Part shown: piece by piece, positions 8,989 to 17,394 of the stretch
How the letters are laid out: each line of letters starts with the position of its first letter
Position numbering within the stretch: the stretch's first letter is position 1
DNA from: CAUZIB01 sp963578805
GTDB lineage: Bacteria; Acidobacteriota; Vicinamibacteria; Vicinamibacterales; UBA8438
Direction of reading: 5' to 3'
Length of the DNA stretch: 64,000 nt
NCBI GenBank assembly: GCA_963578805.1
Contig: CAUZDY010000002.1
Location: 75,962-139,961 of the forward strand
The notes under the pieces: generated by a model
The model's database searches: none
Seen by the model: only the letters and a program-made list of their open reading frames with translations
Told to the model about the DNA's origin: nothing
Translations under genes and position numbers: made by a program

Positions 8989-9453
8989 CGGCCGGACGGG
9001 GCATCGGCGATGGGGCGCTCCCGATGCCAGTCTAAGGAGCACGGGCCACGTGCACCCCTAACTGGCGGTCGGCGCGGCATTGAAGCTACGGAGCTACGAC
9101 GTAACGACCGTAGCCAATCGCTAGTTCGCAGTACCGGTCGAGAAGGCGGGTCTCAACCTGAAGCCTTGAGGCACGGTCGTCCACTACAAGTCCTTGACCA
9201 AACAGCCGGAGCCCTGGCGCGAACGGAGGACTGCTCGTGTCATCTCAGCATTGTTGCGACAGGGCACGCCGGAACTGTATGAATTGGTGCGGACTAAATC
9301 CGCACGCGGGTGGCTCGTAATGGTCGCTCATGGACTGGCGTTCACGGTCCGAACTGCTCATGAGATGAACATTCGAGCTGATCGCGGAGGCTGCTAGCGG
9401 ACCGTGCACCACGCGATGCCCCCGACTTCGAACCCCGCGAGCATCCAGACCCT
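8989..9453. other. Gene-poor stretch after trxA
   Basis: No recognised gene. Just after trxA an inverted repeat GGCATCGG/CCGATGCC (9000-9007 and 9021-9028, loop of 13) could be a weak terminator, but no T-run follows. A second perfect hairpin, GTGCGGA-CTAAA-TCCGCAC, lies at 9287-9305. A plus frame from TTG 9194 to 9397 encodes 67 protein-like residues (EPWRERRTARVISALLRQG) with no ribosome binding site and no family I know; it continues upstream only to a TGA. It could be a small gene or a relic. Confidence 0.4.
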
Positions 9454-10065
9454 CTACGGCACCGTGATCTGCAACGGTACGATCGTCTTGCCCCAGTGCA
9501 GGCGGAGCTCGGCATCCTTCTTCTCGACTTCGGGGAAGTAGAAGGCCAGCGTTTCCATGTGCTGGCCAGTCTGGGGCGCGACCGTCAAGCGAAGCTCTTC
9601 GTGTTCCTCACCTGGATACGGTTCGTGATACACATCGGCGGCTCGGTTAAAGACGACTGTCCACATCACAGGGTCTGGAATGGCCCAGACGCTGTACTCC
9701 CCAGCCGGTAGTGGCATCCCGTCGATGGTGACCGGGTGGCTGACACTGACCTTGGTCGCGTCATTGGCTCCCGGGCTCCATATCTCACCAAACGCCACGA
9801 TGCCGCCAAACAGCTCTCGCCCACGGGCGACCGGTCGGTCGTAGGTGATTGTCATCTGGGTTGTCGCAATCGTCTGGGACACAGACCCGCTCTGACTTGC
9901 CTGGACGTCCTCGAGCGAAATAATTTTGGGGTCGACAGTCTTGAACTCAGGCACCGCCACCTGGCCTGCAGGAGTTACCTCCTCCGCATTACCCTCGTTG
10001 CCGCTACAAGCCGCAAGCACAACCGCCACCGACAACACTGAAAGCACGGTTAGATTGATCTTCAT
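9454..10065 (-). CDS. DUF2911 domain lipoprotein
   Basis: A 203-residue exported lipoprotein. The signal peptide MKINLTVLSVLSVAVV ends in the lipobox LAAC-S. The rest matches DUF2911: TITYDRPVARGRELFG, GEIWSPGANDAT, LPAGEYSVWAIPD and WTVVFNRA. The function of this family is unknown; members occur in Bacteroidota and Acidobacteriota, usually secreted. The start is fixed by AGGAGG, six bases before ATG at 10065; that ribosome binding site overlaps the TAG of the upstream lipoprotein gene, so the two are coupled. A longer open frame upstream of this ATG is not used. Confidence 0.9.
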   Translation of the reverse strand: MKINLTVLSVLSVAVVLAACSGNEGNAEEVTPAGQVAVPEFKTVDPKIISLEDVQASQSGSVSQTIATTQMTITYDRPVARGRELFGGIVAFGEIWSPGANDATKVSVSHPVTIDGMPLPAGEYSVWAIPDPVMWTVVFNRAADVYHEPYPGEEHEELRLTVAPQTGQHMETLAFYFPEVEKKDAELRLHWGKTIVPLQITVP

Positions 10066-10075
10066 CCCAGGCCTC

Positions 10076-10576
10076 CTAAGGCGATGACGGGTTGGACAGT
10101 GTGGGAAACCCAACTGAACCGTCGATGTCGACCTCAAAAAACAGCATGTTGTCGCCACCGACCACGCGATCGACGACGGTACCATTAGCCGTAACACCCA
10201 TCGCCACGTGACCGTTACCCTCTGGATTCCGCGCACACTCGTTAACATCATGAACCGTCATCGTGTTAGTGAAACCAACCGGAACGTCGACAAACGTCAT
10301 CGTCCACACATTGGTTGACGTTTCGGTCAGCAGATCTATGTCGTTTCCTCGCCAACTCGCACGCACGTGGTTGGGCAGTCGATCCATCCGCTGTAAACAA
10401 CCAGCGAAGGCCACGCTTCCGGTAGCGTCCGTCGGCGCTTCCGTGGTAACGCTGGTCAAAACGATGGCAACCGACGTGACCATACTGGGGGCGGCACCCC
10501 GAGGCGTATAGTCCTGACAGGCCATCGACGTGAGGACGAGCAGAACCACCCAATATTGCGGCAAAAGCTTTCGCAT
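10076..10576 (-). CDS. Hypothetical lipoprotein
   Basis: A 166-residue protein with a signal peptide ending in the lipobox TSMAC-Q (cysteine near residue 20). The mature part is acidic and neutral, with segments such as GCLQRMDRLPNHVRASWRGNDI and FEVDIDGSVGFPTL. I recognise no domain; it looks like a small beta-rich exported protein. Its stop overlaps the ribosome binding site of the DUF2911 lipoprotein 10 bases further on, so the two form a two-gene unit and may act together at the cell envelope. Confidence 0.75.
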   Translation of the reverse strand: MRKLLPQYWVVLLVLTSMACQDYTPRGAAPSMVTSVAIVLTSVTTEAPTDATGSVAFAGCLQRMDRLPNHVRASWRGNDIDLLTETSTNVWTMTFVDVPVGFTNTMTVHDVNECARNPEGNGHVAMGVTANGTVVDRVVGGDNMLFFEVDIDGSVGFPTLSNPSSP

Positions 10577-10709
10577 GAGCTTCCTAGAATGTGGCAGGCC
10601 AGCCAGCCCAATCTAGCTTATCGTGAATCCGGGTTCAACGCCGCCACGACTGGACAGATCTACGCATCCGACCGATAAGCGAGGCAACGGACACTCCGTG
10701 GGGGGTTTA

Positions 10710-10955
10710 ATGTTGCGACGGTTTATCCTTTTCTTGTTTGTAGTAGGTCTGTCCGGAACCGCCGGACTATGGGTGGGACTACTCTATGCGCCGGGGCCAG
10801 GCGAGGAGACGCGCGAGAAGCTCTCGACCTTCTTCGCCGAAAATAAAGAGGCGTTTGGCGATCTCTTCGCACGCAGTCGCCAGGCGCTCGGCAATGCTGT
10901 TGATGCCGTCGGTGGAACGGTCAAGGCGGAAGGTGAGCGCGAGCCAGACGGGTGA
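10710..10955 (+). CDS. Small membrane-anchored YtxH-like protein
   Basis: An 81-residue protein with one N-terminal membrane helix (LRRFILFLFVVGLSGTAGLWVG), then LLYAPGPGEETREKL and an amphipathic charged helix (FAENKEAFGDLFARSRQAL). This layout, with APxxGEETR after the helix, is that of YtxH-type proteins (gas-vesicle/stress-associated, function unknown). The start ATG at 10710 follows GGGGG about five bases upstream; a longer frame from 10623 adds 29 polar residues before the helix and is unlikely. It stands alone on the plus strand, facing the 3' end of a decayed gene. Confidence 0.65.
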   Translation: MLRRFILFLFVVGLSGTAGLWVGLLYAPGPGEETREKLSTFFAENKEAFGDLFARSRQALGNAVDAVGGTVKAEGEREPDG

Positions 10956-10982
10956 CGCGCCAGGCTACGACCACTGCTCCGA

Positions 10983-11290
10983 TCATCCGAGGTCGACCAT
11001 CTGACCAAACTCAGGGACCATGACCTCGGTGCCAAACCGCGTCTCAAGCGTTCGGACGAAGCTCAGAGAGACGTACTCTTCTCCTTAAACCGCGAACATT
11101 CAATTCGGCGACCTGCGAAGAAACTCGAACCATTCAACAAGCTCATCGAGGTCATTGTGGGCTGAGAATCCCTCGATCATCTCGATCTGCGCCTTGACCC
11201 GATACGGCTCACCAAAGATTCGCGCCAGAGAGGTCCCAGATTAAATAACGCGTCCCAGTGAGCGTTGAGCCTGGTACCCGGCGGATCGGA
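10983..11290 (-). pseudogene. C-terminal remnant of a beta-CASP/RMMBL metallo-beta-lactamase RNase
   Basis: One continuous minus frame, broken by three stop codons, reads like the end of an MBL-fold RNA-processing exonuclease (YSH1/CPSF73-like, COG1236). In order it shows GYQAQRSLGRVI, a TAA, ARIFGEPYRVKAQIE, GFSAHNDLDELVEWF (motif B histidine in SAHND), a TGA, MFAV, a TAA exactly where the motif C histidine of VHGE should be, then GEEYVSLSF, LETRFGTEVMVPEFGQ and MVDLG with a natural TGA end. The catalytic N-terminal half is not present upstream, where the intact aminotransferase gene begins. A decayed fragment is the only reasonable reading. Confidence 0.8.
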
Positions 11291-11362
11291 AGGATCGACA
11301 ACACCAGGCAAGCCACAACCGCAATGCACAGCGCCGGTCGACCGGTGAGCACAGGTGAGTGC

Positions 11363-12616
11363 CTACAACTCGGACCGGCGGTGCTCAGGGTGCTTTGACA
11401 GATACAGCTCGACACGCTCGCGTCGACGAATAGCCTCGCCGATAAATGCCAGTGCCTGGCGCAGTCGCTCATCTGGCTCAGCACAGCTGAGACGCAGAAA
11501 TCCCTCACCAGCAGCTCCAAAACATTCACCACCGAGGCAAGCGACCCCAACGTGGTCATCCGCACCTTCGAGCAGATAGAGCGCCAAGCCGTGTGACGTA
11601 ATACCGTAGGTTAAGCAAATCGGTTGCACCGAGGGAAAAACATAGAAGGTACCACCGGGCATGAGGCACGACACGCCCTGGATCTTGTTGAGACCTGAAA
11701 CGAGCAGCTCCACCTTGTGCCGAAACTCAGCCATTCGTGCATCACGATACGGCCGGTCCAGTTGCAGTGCCGCGATGCCAGCGGCTTGAGAGAACGGCGG
11801 GACGCAGGAAACAGATGTGATGGTCAGAACGTCGAGTAGGCGAACCGTCTCGATGTTGGTCACGGCAAAACCGAGCCGCCATCCACTCATCGAAAACGAC
11901 TTGCTAAAGGTGTAAGCAGCCACAGTCTGGTCGAGCATGCCGGGTTCCGACACGATCGTCCGATGACGGCCACTCCAGACCATACAGTCATACGGTTCAT
12001 CGCTAAACACAGCGATGTCACGCCCGCGAACCAAGTCGGCGATCCCTGCGAGATCCTCCGCATGGGCTACTCCACCGGTTGGGTTGTGCGGGCTGTTGAG
12101 AAAAATTGCTTTGGGGCTCGGATCATTCGCGAGGAAGCGCTCGACATCGCAAAGATTCGGTCGAAATGTCCGAGCCTCCTCGAGCGTCGACAGACACATG
12201 CGCCCGCCACGGCGCGCGATGTTGGGACCATAGGTCGGAAACTGGGGACTAAAGACAAGGACCCCGTCGTCCGGATTCACAAAGGCCTCACAGAACAGTT
12301 GCTCAAACGTCTTCGCGCCCGGCCCTGCCACGATGTTGGCGGCCGTGGTTTGTAGGTCGTGCTCCTCGTTGACGTAGGCAGACGCCGCCTCGCGGAACAC
12401 CGGCAGCCCACTTGCCGGACCATAATGCGTCCAGCCATCTCGAATCGCTTGGATACCCGCCTCGACCGCATTCGGCGGGCTAGCGAAGGGACTGTCGCCG
12501 ATCTCAAGCTCAATAACATCCTTGCCAGCAGCCTGGAGCTCGCGGGCACGGGCCAAGACAATAAAGGCGGTCTCGGGCTGGGTCGTCAAGGCGAAGCGGC
12601 TAAATGTCGGTGTCAT
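11363..12616 (-). CDS. Class I/II PLP-dependent aminotransferase (AspC/AlaC-like)
   Basis: A 417-residue cytoplasmic aminotransferase. Features in order: IELEIGDSPFASPP at the N-terminus, DGWTHYGPASGLPVFREA, AGPGAKTFEQLF, LNSPHNPTGG, FSDEPYDCM and YTFSKSFSMSGWRLGF with the PLP lysine at about residue 239. These place it in the AspC/AlaC group of fold-type I enzymes; the amino acid cannot be assigned. It ends just before the beta-CASP remnant and starts about 35 bases after the PQQ dehydrogenase, so the two may be cotranscribed. No clear ribosome binding site precedes the ATG. Confidence 0.9.
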   Translation of the reverse strand: MTPTFSRFALTTQPETAFIVLARARELQAAGKDVIELEIGDSPFASPPNAVEAGIQAIRDGWTHYGPASGLPVFREAASAYVNEEHDLQTTAANIVAGPGAKTFEQLFCEAFVNPDDGVLVFSPQFPTYGPNIARRGGRMCLSTLEEARTFRPNLCDVERFLANDPSPKAIFLNSPHNPTGGVAHAEDLAGIADLVRGRDIAVFSDEPYDCMVWSGRHRTIVSEPGMLDQTVAAYTFSKSFSMSGWRLGFAVTNIETVRLLDVLTITSVSCVPPFSQAAGIAALQLDRPYRDARMAEFRHKVELLVSGLNKIQGVSCLMPGGTFYVFPSVQPICLTYGITSHGLALYLLEGADDHVGVACLGGECFGAAGEGFLRLSCAEPDERLRQALAFIGEAIRRRERVELYLSKHPEHRRSEL

Positions 12617-12652
12617 TCATACGGCCCGGGACTGCGTCATGCGTCCGACAGG

Positions 12653-14608
12653 CTAGGGAACCCGAAATGCCGTGAGCCGGCCGGTCCGACCGCCTCCACT
12701 CCCTGCCACCACGACGTACTGAGTACCGTCGACCATATAGGTCATCGGAGAACCGCTTTGCGGTGCCTCCATGTAGACAGAACCGACCTCTTCACCGGTT
12801 GCTTTGTCGTACGCGCGCAGCATCGCCCCCACCTCACCCGATTCGGTGGTGTGCAAAGCAGAGTCACCAGCGATTACCAAGGTCTTCGTCACGACCACGC
12901 CGATCCGGCCTGGCCACCCGGTACGTGGCAGCTCCACTCCTTCAAGCAGCCGATGGTTCCGGATATTGTCCGGCGCCTCACCGTGAGGAATCTGCCACGC
13001 GATCTCACCACGAGTCAGGTCGACCGCCGTAATACGACCCCAAGGCGGTTTAATGATCGGCAACCCACGAATATTGGTCGAGGTTTCGCGAGCGGCAACA
13101 CCCTCTGGTCTCCCTCGGATGAAGTCCATGTCGGACCGTTCTGGATCGTTGATCAAGCCAAGTGATCCCAGCTCGGTCTTGGTATAGGCATAGAACATCC
13201 CGGTCTCAGGATCGAACGCCCCACCCGGCCAGTTCACACCGCCCGTGGAGTTTGGAACCGCCAGTGTGCCGAGTGTCCCATCGGCCACGGCAACGCTTGG
13301 GGGGGTATAGAGCGAGCCGATTCTGAACTTCGACACGATCTCCTCCGCCTGAGCCCGAAGCTCTGGTGTGTAGTCAATCAGATCGTCGATGCTAAAATCG
13401 ATTCGGTCCATGGCGGGGGGCTTGGTTGGAATTGGCTGGGTCGGTGAGTACCACTCACCTGGCACGTCCCCCTGTTCGACCGGCACCTCCTCGATCGGCC
13501 AGACGGGTTCTCCCGTCTGCCGGTCGAGCACGAACAGCCATGATTGCTTGGTCGGCAGTACCAGGGCTTTGATGGCACGCCCCTCCACCGTGATGTCGGC
13601 CAGGACTGGCGCGGCCGGCAGATCCCAGTCCCAGATATCATGATGCACCGTCTGGAAGTGCCAAACGCGCACACCTGTGTCGAGGTCGACTGCGACCACA
13701 CTTCCAGAGAACAGGTTATTTCCTGGGCGATGTCCGCCGTAGTAGTCACCGGTTGGCGCCTCGACAGGAAAGTACGCCATGTTGAGCTCGGGGTCGATGC
13801 TCATCTGCGCCCAGACACCCGAGTTGCCGGTGTAGCGCCACGATCCATTCAACCAAGAATCGCTTCCGAACTCGTCGGCCGTCGGAGTCGTGCGGAAAAT
13901 CCAGTTACGCTCTCCGGTCTGCAGATCGTAACCACGGACGTATCCCTTGACGTTCTCCCTCGACGGAGGCGACCCACCAGGACGGTGCGCAGCTCCGATG
14001 ACGATGGTGTTTCCAGCGACGATCGGTGCCGCATGGAGTCCAATCTCTGAGGTCGGATCGAGGTCCTGGTCGATGTTCTGTTTCAGGTCGACGATCCCGT
14101 TGCTCCCAAACGTCGACACGGGGTCGCCGGTTTCAGCGTTGAGAGCTACCAGCTGGTACCCGGGGGTCACATACAAGATGACTCCAGCACCGCCGTCATC
14201 CCAGTAGGTCAGCCCGCGGCCGGACAGCCGTCGTGGCGCTGTTTCGCCCCGTTCACCCTCTTCGAGTCGGTACATCCACAGCAGTTCTCCGGTCGCGGCA
14301 TCCAGAGCCACTGCGGCGCGGCGCGTGCCGGCGGTCGTGTAGAGCACGCCGTTCGCCATCAACGGTGTCGACTGAAAGTTACTCTCAGGACTGGGCCCGA
14401 AGCTGTCGGTGCTAAACTGCCACGCGACCTCCATCGCATTGAAGTTGGCGGCCGTGATTTGGTCGAGCGGCGAATACCGGTCGTTCGAGAGGTTGCCGCC
14501 GTATGTCGGCCATTCGCCGTTCGCCGTGCCTTGCTCTTGGCCATAGAGTCCCACCACAGCGCACACGGCCACTGTAGCAAGCGTCGCACCGGTCAACTGC
14601 CGCGTCAT
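12653..14608 (-). CDS. PQQ-dependent dehydrogenase, glucose dehydrogenase-like, exported
   Basis: A 651-residue periplasmic quinoprotein. The start ATG at 14608 has AGAGGGG upstream and gives a Sec signal peptide (TGATLATVAVCAVVGLYG). The mature protein begins EWPTYGGNLSNDRYSPLDQI, the usual first propeller strand, and continues with repeats such as GVLYTTAGTRRAAVALDAATGELLW, TGEPVWPIEEVP and GGVNWPGGAFDP. The eight-bladed beta-propeller oxidises an alcohol or sugar, passing electrons from PQQ to the respiratory chain. No cytochrome c domain is fused. A longer frame reaching 14743 adds 45 residues without signal character and was rejected. No pqq biosynthesis genes are in the window. Confidence 0.92.
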   Translation of the reverse strand: MTRQLTGATLATVAVCAVVGLYGQEQGTANGEWPTYGGNLSNDRYSPLDQITAANFNAMEVAWQFSTDSFGPSPESNFQSTPLMANGVLYTTAGTRRAAVALDAATGELLWMYRLEEGERGETAPRRLSGRGLTYWDDGGAGVILYVTPGYQLVALNAETGDPVSTFGSNGIVDLKQNIDQDLDPTSEIGLHAAPIVAGNTIVIGAAHRPGGSPPSRENVKGYVRGYDLQTGERNWIFRTTPTADEFGSDSWLNGSWRYTGNSGVWAQMSIDPELNMAYFPVEAPTGDYYGGHRPGNNLFSGSVVAVDLDTGVRVWHFQTVHHDIWDWDLPAAPVLADITVEGRAIKALVLPTKQSWLFVLDRQTGEPVWPIEEVPVEQGDVPGEWYSPTQPIPTKPPAMDRIDFSIDDLIDYTPELRAQAEEIVSKFRIGSLYTPPSVAVADGTLGTLAVPNSTGGVNWPGGAFDPETGMFYAYTKTELGSLGLINDPERSDMDFIRGRPEGVAARETSTNIRGLPIIKPPWGRITAVDLTRGEIAWQIPHGEAPDNIRNHRLLEGVELPRTGWPGRIGVVVTKTLVIAGDSALHTTESGEVGAMLRAYDKATGEEVGSVYMEAPQSGSPMTYMVDGTQYVVVAGSGGGRTGRLTAFRVP

Positions 14609-15067
14609 AAGCGCCCCTCTTGCATTACGCCTTGCACTGCTTCCGTGCAGGCACACCACATGTCGGAAAGACCACGAATCGTAACACGCTATCCGGCATC
14701 TGCGGGACCAGTCGCCGCAAGAAACCAAACCCGCGCCGTCCAAGGAAAATGGGCGCCAATGGCAAGGGGTCCTGACCCTTGTCTCTACTAGATCGCCGTA
14801 CTCGGCAGCCTGCTGTCGCAGGGTGCATTGCAGTTTGATTGCCGAACAAGTTTCTTATCCACGTTGATAACCGGCGCGTCTTCAACTCGACCAACCTCGG
14901 GCTGGTTGTCATGATGCTGCTCGCCGACCAGATGAGAGTGTCGCCCTGGCCGTGGAAAAGCGTCTCTGGAATAAGTAGCCAGTGATCGACAAAGTCGAGG
15001 GTTGCGGAGGACCGATGAGCCGGTGGTCGGAAGTCGTCGCTGCCAGAACGCTCCGGTCATCCAAGCT
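14609..15067. other. 460-base stretch without a recognised gene
   Basis: No gene is supported. Two minus frames of about 90 residues exist but have poor composition and no ribosome binding site. A near-palindrome of 19 bases, CAAGGGGTCCTGACCCTTG, sits at 14763-14781; short GGTC/GACC palindromes of this kind occur as dispersed repeats in many genomes, but I see only this one. The region must also hold the promoter of the PQQ dehydrogenase and the 3' end of the HugZ-like transcript. Confidence 0.35.
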
Positions 15068-15868
15068 CTAGGCTGTCACGTTGGTGCGCGCCTCCTTCAG
15101 TAACTGGACCAGAGAATCGCGGGCCTGCTCCGGCGTTGTGACAGCGTTCGAAAACGCAAGGCGGACCGGGCGCGGGCCGTCTGGCGTGACAGCTGACATC
15201 TCGAAGCCGTAGCGATCGATGCCGGTCATGCTGGCCGACGCGACTTCGGTCGCCTTGGAGAAGGCCAAACAGTACTGCACCATTGCGTCAGCATGGTCGC
15301 TATTCATGTGGGCGATGATGCCGGCGGCCGACGCAGCCAGCGGATCCGGCTCCGCAGCGTCCCATGCAGGTTTCTCGACCCACGACATCCGGCCGTAGCC
15401 TCCAATGTAGCGAATCGATTCGACGCTGAGTCGCCAGAATCCGAAGTCGCGAAAATCTGCGTAATAGCCCGCGCTCGGATGCGCGGCGAGAAACACGGTG
15501 CGTGCACTAGCATCCTCGCTCCTGATCGGTCGACACGAACCCAGTAGCGTGACGCGTCCGTTGGCCAGCGGATCATCCGATACATCTTCCGACACAAGCA
15601 GCGACGCCCGTGGATCCCGTCGTAAGTTTTTCGTGTGCTCGGCCAGCGCGCTCAGGAGGAAAACCGGAGTACCGGCGTCAAACGCGACCGTTACAAACGA
15701 CCCGTACGGATGCCCAACGGGCTCGAGAGCCAGGCTGCACAACGTGCCTGTCGAGACCTGCATGATCAACGTGCGTGCCCGCTCGGCGTGCGATGGGGTG
15801 GCGACGTTAATGTCGTACAACTGTTCCTGCACCGCACCCGTCGGCCGCGCATGTGCATCTTCTGTCAT
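15068..15868 (-). CDS. HugZ-like pyridoxamine 5'-phosphate oxidase-fold protein with DUF2470
   Basis: A 266-residue cytoplasmic protein. The N-terminal split-barrel FMN-binding-like fold (about 25-165) includes GTLCSLALEPVGHPYGSFVTVA and FLLSALAEHTKNLRRDPRASLLV. The C-terminal DUF2470 part has IIAHMNSDHADAMVQYC and GIDRYGFEM. This domain pair is the heme-binding HugZ family, whose best-known members degrade or handle heme in iron uptake; other members have unknown flavin roles. A GAGGAGA ribosome binding site is six bases before the ATG. It is a monocistronic gene with a 17-base palindrome 37-53 bases upstream, a possible operator. No heme transporter is adjacent. Confidence 0.85.
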   Translation of the reverse strand: MTEDAHARPTGAVQEQLYDINVATPSHAERARTLIMQVSTGTLCSLALEPVGHPYGSFVTVAFDAGTPVFLLSALAEHTKNLRRDPRASLLVSEDVSDDPLANGRVTLLGSCRPIRSEDASARTVFLAAHPSAGYYADFRDFGFWRLSVESIRYIGGYGRMSWVEKPAWDAAEPDPLAASAAGIIAHMNSDHADAMVQYCLAFSKATEVASASMTGIDRYGFEMSAVTPDGPRPVRLAFSNAVTTPEQARDSLVQLLKEARTNVTA

Positions 15869-15904
15869 GGTCGTCTCCTCGTCGAGTGGTCCGCACGGAA
15901 CTCA

Positions 15905-15921
15905 TCCATATCCCATATGGA
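15905..15921. promoter_or_regulatory. 17-base palindrome upstream of the HugZ-like gene
   Basis: TCCATAT-CCC-ATATGGA is a perfect seven-base inverted repeat with a three-base centre. It lies 37 bases before the HugZ-like start codon. A TTGCAT box at 15937-15942 on the minus strand would put a (poor) -10 across the palindrome, which is where a repressor would bind. It does not match a Fur box, so the regulator is unknown. Confidence 0.4.
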
Positions 15922-16106
15922 CGAACGCATCAGCGAATGCAATAGTGCACTGCTCCAGCCAGAGGGCTTGCATACAACGCTGGTGTCATTCTAGCGGTCA
16001 GCCGCAGACTTCGACGAATGACATACGGTAGCTCTGACTTCGCGCAGATCAGGTCGCACGTGAGCTACCGGTTCTAGCACCGAGACCCCATGTTATTCTC
16101 GGCAGG

Positions 16107-17006
16107 ATGTGGCGTCTCATTGAGAAGCTACTGCAGATCATTTTTCTCGTCACGACGGCGGCGACGGTGTTCGTCATCGCCGCGATCGTCTGGTCGTCAC
16201 TGCGTCCGACGGGTCCGGGTAGCGCCGGTCAGTCGGTTGACCCAGCCACCGCACTGGTCGAAGTTCGGCTTAGCAGCCACGGTGATGCGTCACGCTTGTT
16301 TGTGGGACAGCCTCTCGTGTTTGAGGTGGTTCTTCTAAACCTTGAGGCTCGACGCGTTCGAAAAGAGAACCGTGTCGATCCAGAGGGTGCGGCGGCGGCA
16401 GCTGAAATCGTACTCGACTATGAGGACTCCGCCGGCGATCTCCCGTGGGAGCAACGCCTTGCGGTGCACATGTCGACCTCAGCGGGCACAAAAATACTCG
16501 ACACGCTCGACTGGCATACGAGGCTGCTCAACTCTGGTGTTGCACCAGCCGGCCGCAAGCTGGCATTGGCACCGGTGCGGACGACGTTCATTATCGATGG
16601 CGCCGATTTGGCGAACCTCCCTCCCGGCCGATATATCCTGCGGGTCGCGCTGCCGCCGGAGATTGCGCCGACCGAGGATCTAACCGTCATTCCACTTGAG
16701 TTCGAGCTGGTGCCGGAAACGGATCAGAACACGGATCGGGCGATCGTGAGCCTGGCCGTGGCTCGGGTCGCCGCGCTACGCGGAGAATCTGCACGCGCAG
16801 TTGAAGCGGCGCTCACAGCCCTAGCATGGGATCCCCTGCAGGACGAGGCATTGACTATCGTTGCGGAAGGGTGGGAACAGCAAGGGGACCTGGAACAAGC
16901 CGTAGGGTGGTATGAAAGATATCTTGAGACGCTTCCCGACTCGGAGAACGAGCAGCGGAACGCTCTGGAGGAATACATCGAGGCGGTGCGGGAGCAGCTG
17001 GACTGA
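16107..17006 (+). CDS. Membrane-anchored hypothetical protein with C-terminal TPR
   Basis: A 299-residue protein with one N-terminal membrane helix (IIFLVTTAATVFVIAAIVW), a central beta-rich region about residues 45-210 (VEVRLSSHGDASRLFVGQPLVFEVVLLN...) resembling an immunoglobulin-like or CARDB-like fold, and a C-terminal helical part. There ALAWDPLQDEALTIVAEGWEQQGDLEQAVGWYERYL contains TPR-type helices. The periplasmic domain probably mediates protein-protein contact; no enzymatic residues are seen. It is followed, after about 125 bases with a separate promoter-like element, by the small basic protein. The family is not known to me. Confidence 0.75.
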   Translation: MWRLIEKLLQIIFLVTTAATVFVIAAIVWSSLRPTGPGSAGQSVDPATALVEVRLSSHGDASRLFVGQPLVFEVVLLNLEARRVRKENRVDPEGAAAAAEIVLDYEDSAGDLPWEQRLAVHMSTSAGTKILDTLDWHTRLLNSGVAPAGRKLALAPVRTTFIIDGADLANLPPGRYILRVALPPEIAPTEDLTVIPLEFELVPETDQNTDRAIVSLAVARVAALRGESARAVEAALTALAWDPLQDEALTIVAEGWEQQGDLEQAVGWYERYLETLPDSENEQRNALEEYIEAVREQLD

Positions 17007-17061
17007 CCCGATCCTAACGCGAGAGCTAGCGACGTCTCGACAGGACTAGGATTAAGAGATT

Positions 17062-17070
17062 TGCTAGAAT
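17062..17070 (+). promoter_or_regulatory. Extended -10 promoter candidate
   Basis: TGCTAGAAT fits the extended -10 consensus (TGnTATAAT) and lies about 60 bases before the TTG-started small gene. No convincing -35 is present, as is usual for this class. The surroundings are AT-rich compared with the genes on either side. Confidence 0.35.
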
Positions 17071-17130
17071 AAATGGAGTTCCTGTGGTCCCAGAGGGGGC
17101 ACGCCCGCCACGCTACACCAGGAGGTACCC

Positions 17131-17394
17131 TTGGCAAATAGAGGACGGCCGACGCAGACCAAGCGTCAGCGCGAACGTAAGCGAATTGAGCTCCAGAAGA
17201 TGAAGGAAGTCCGTCGGGCTGAGGTGAGGGCGCGCAAGGCCGAGTCTGGGCCACGGCCCACGGACTACGACCCAGACATTGCAGGCCTAAAGGTCGGCCC
17301 TCAGGAGAAACCCGACTGGCAGCGCGAGTTCTTCGAAGAAGAGCAACGCGCCAAAGAAGCGGCGGAACTCGAAGCACAAGAGAAACAACAGTAG
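17131..17394 (+). CDS. Small highly charged protein with TTG start
   Basis: An 87-residue soluble protein. The first 40 residues are strongly basic (RGRPTQTKRQRERKRIELQKMKEVRRAEVRARK), and the last 25 are acidic and helical (FFEEEQRAKEAAELEAQEKQQ). The start is TTG at 17131-17133, decided by a perfect AGGAGG at 17120-17125 with a five-base spacer; no ATG or GTG fits. The basic coiled-coil-like head suggests nucleic-acid or ribosome binding, but that is inference. I do not recognise a named family. The strong ribosome binding site and clean reading frame argue that it is expressed. Confidence 0.75.
   Translation: MANRGRPTQTKRQRERKRIELQKMKEVRRAEVRARKAESGPRPTDYDPDIAGLKVGPQEKPDWQREFFEEEQRAKEAAELEAQEKQQ

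Noticed and set aside
10065..10251. Longer version of the DUF2911 protein
   Set aside because: The upstream 62 codons overlap the preceding lipoprotein gene, while ATG at 10065 has a perfect ribosome binding site and starts a lipoprotein signal.
11101..11112. TGA in the beta-CASP relic as a selenocysteine codon
   Set aside because: The same frame also contains two TAA codons and lacks its 5' half; selenocysteine cannot explain that, and arginine, not cysteine, is expected there.
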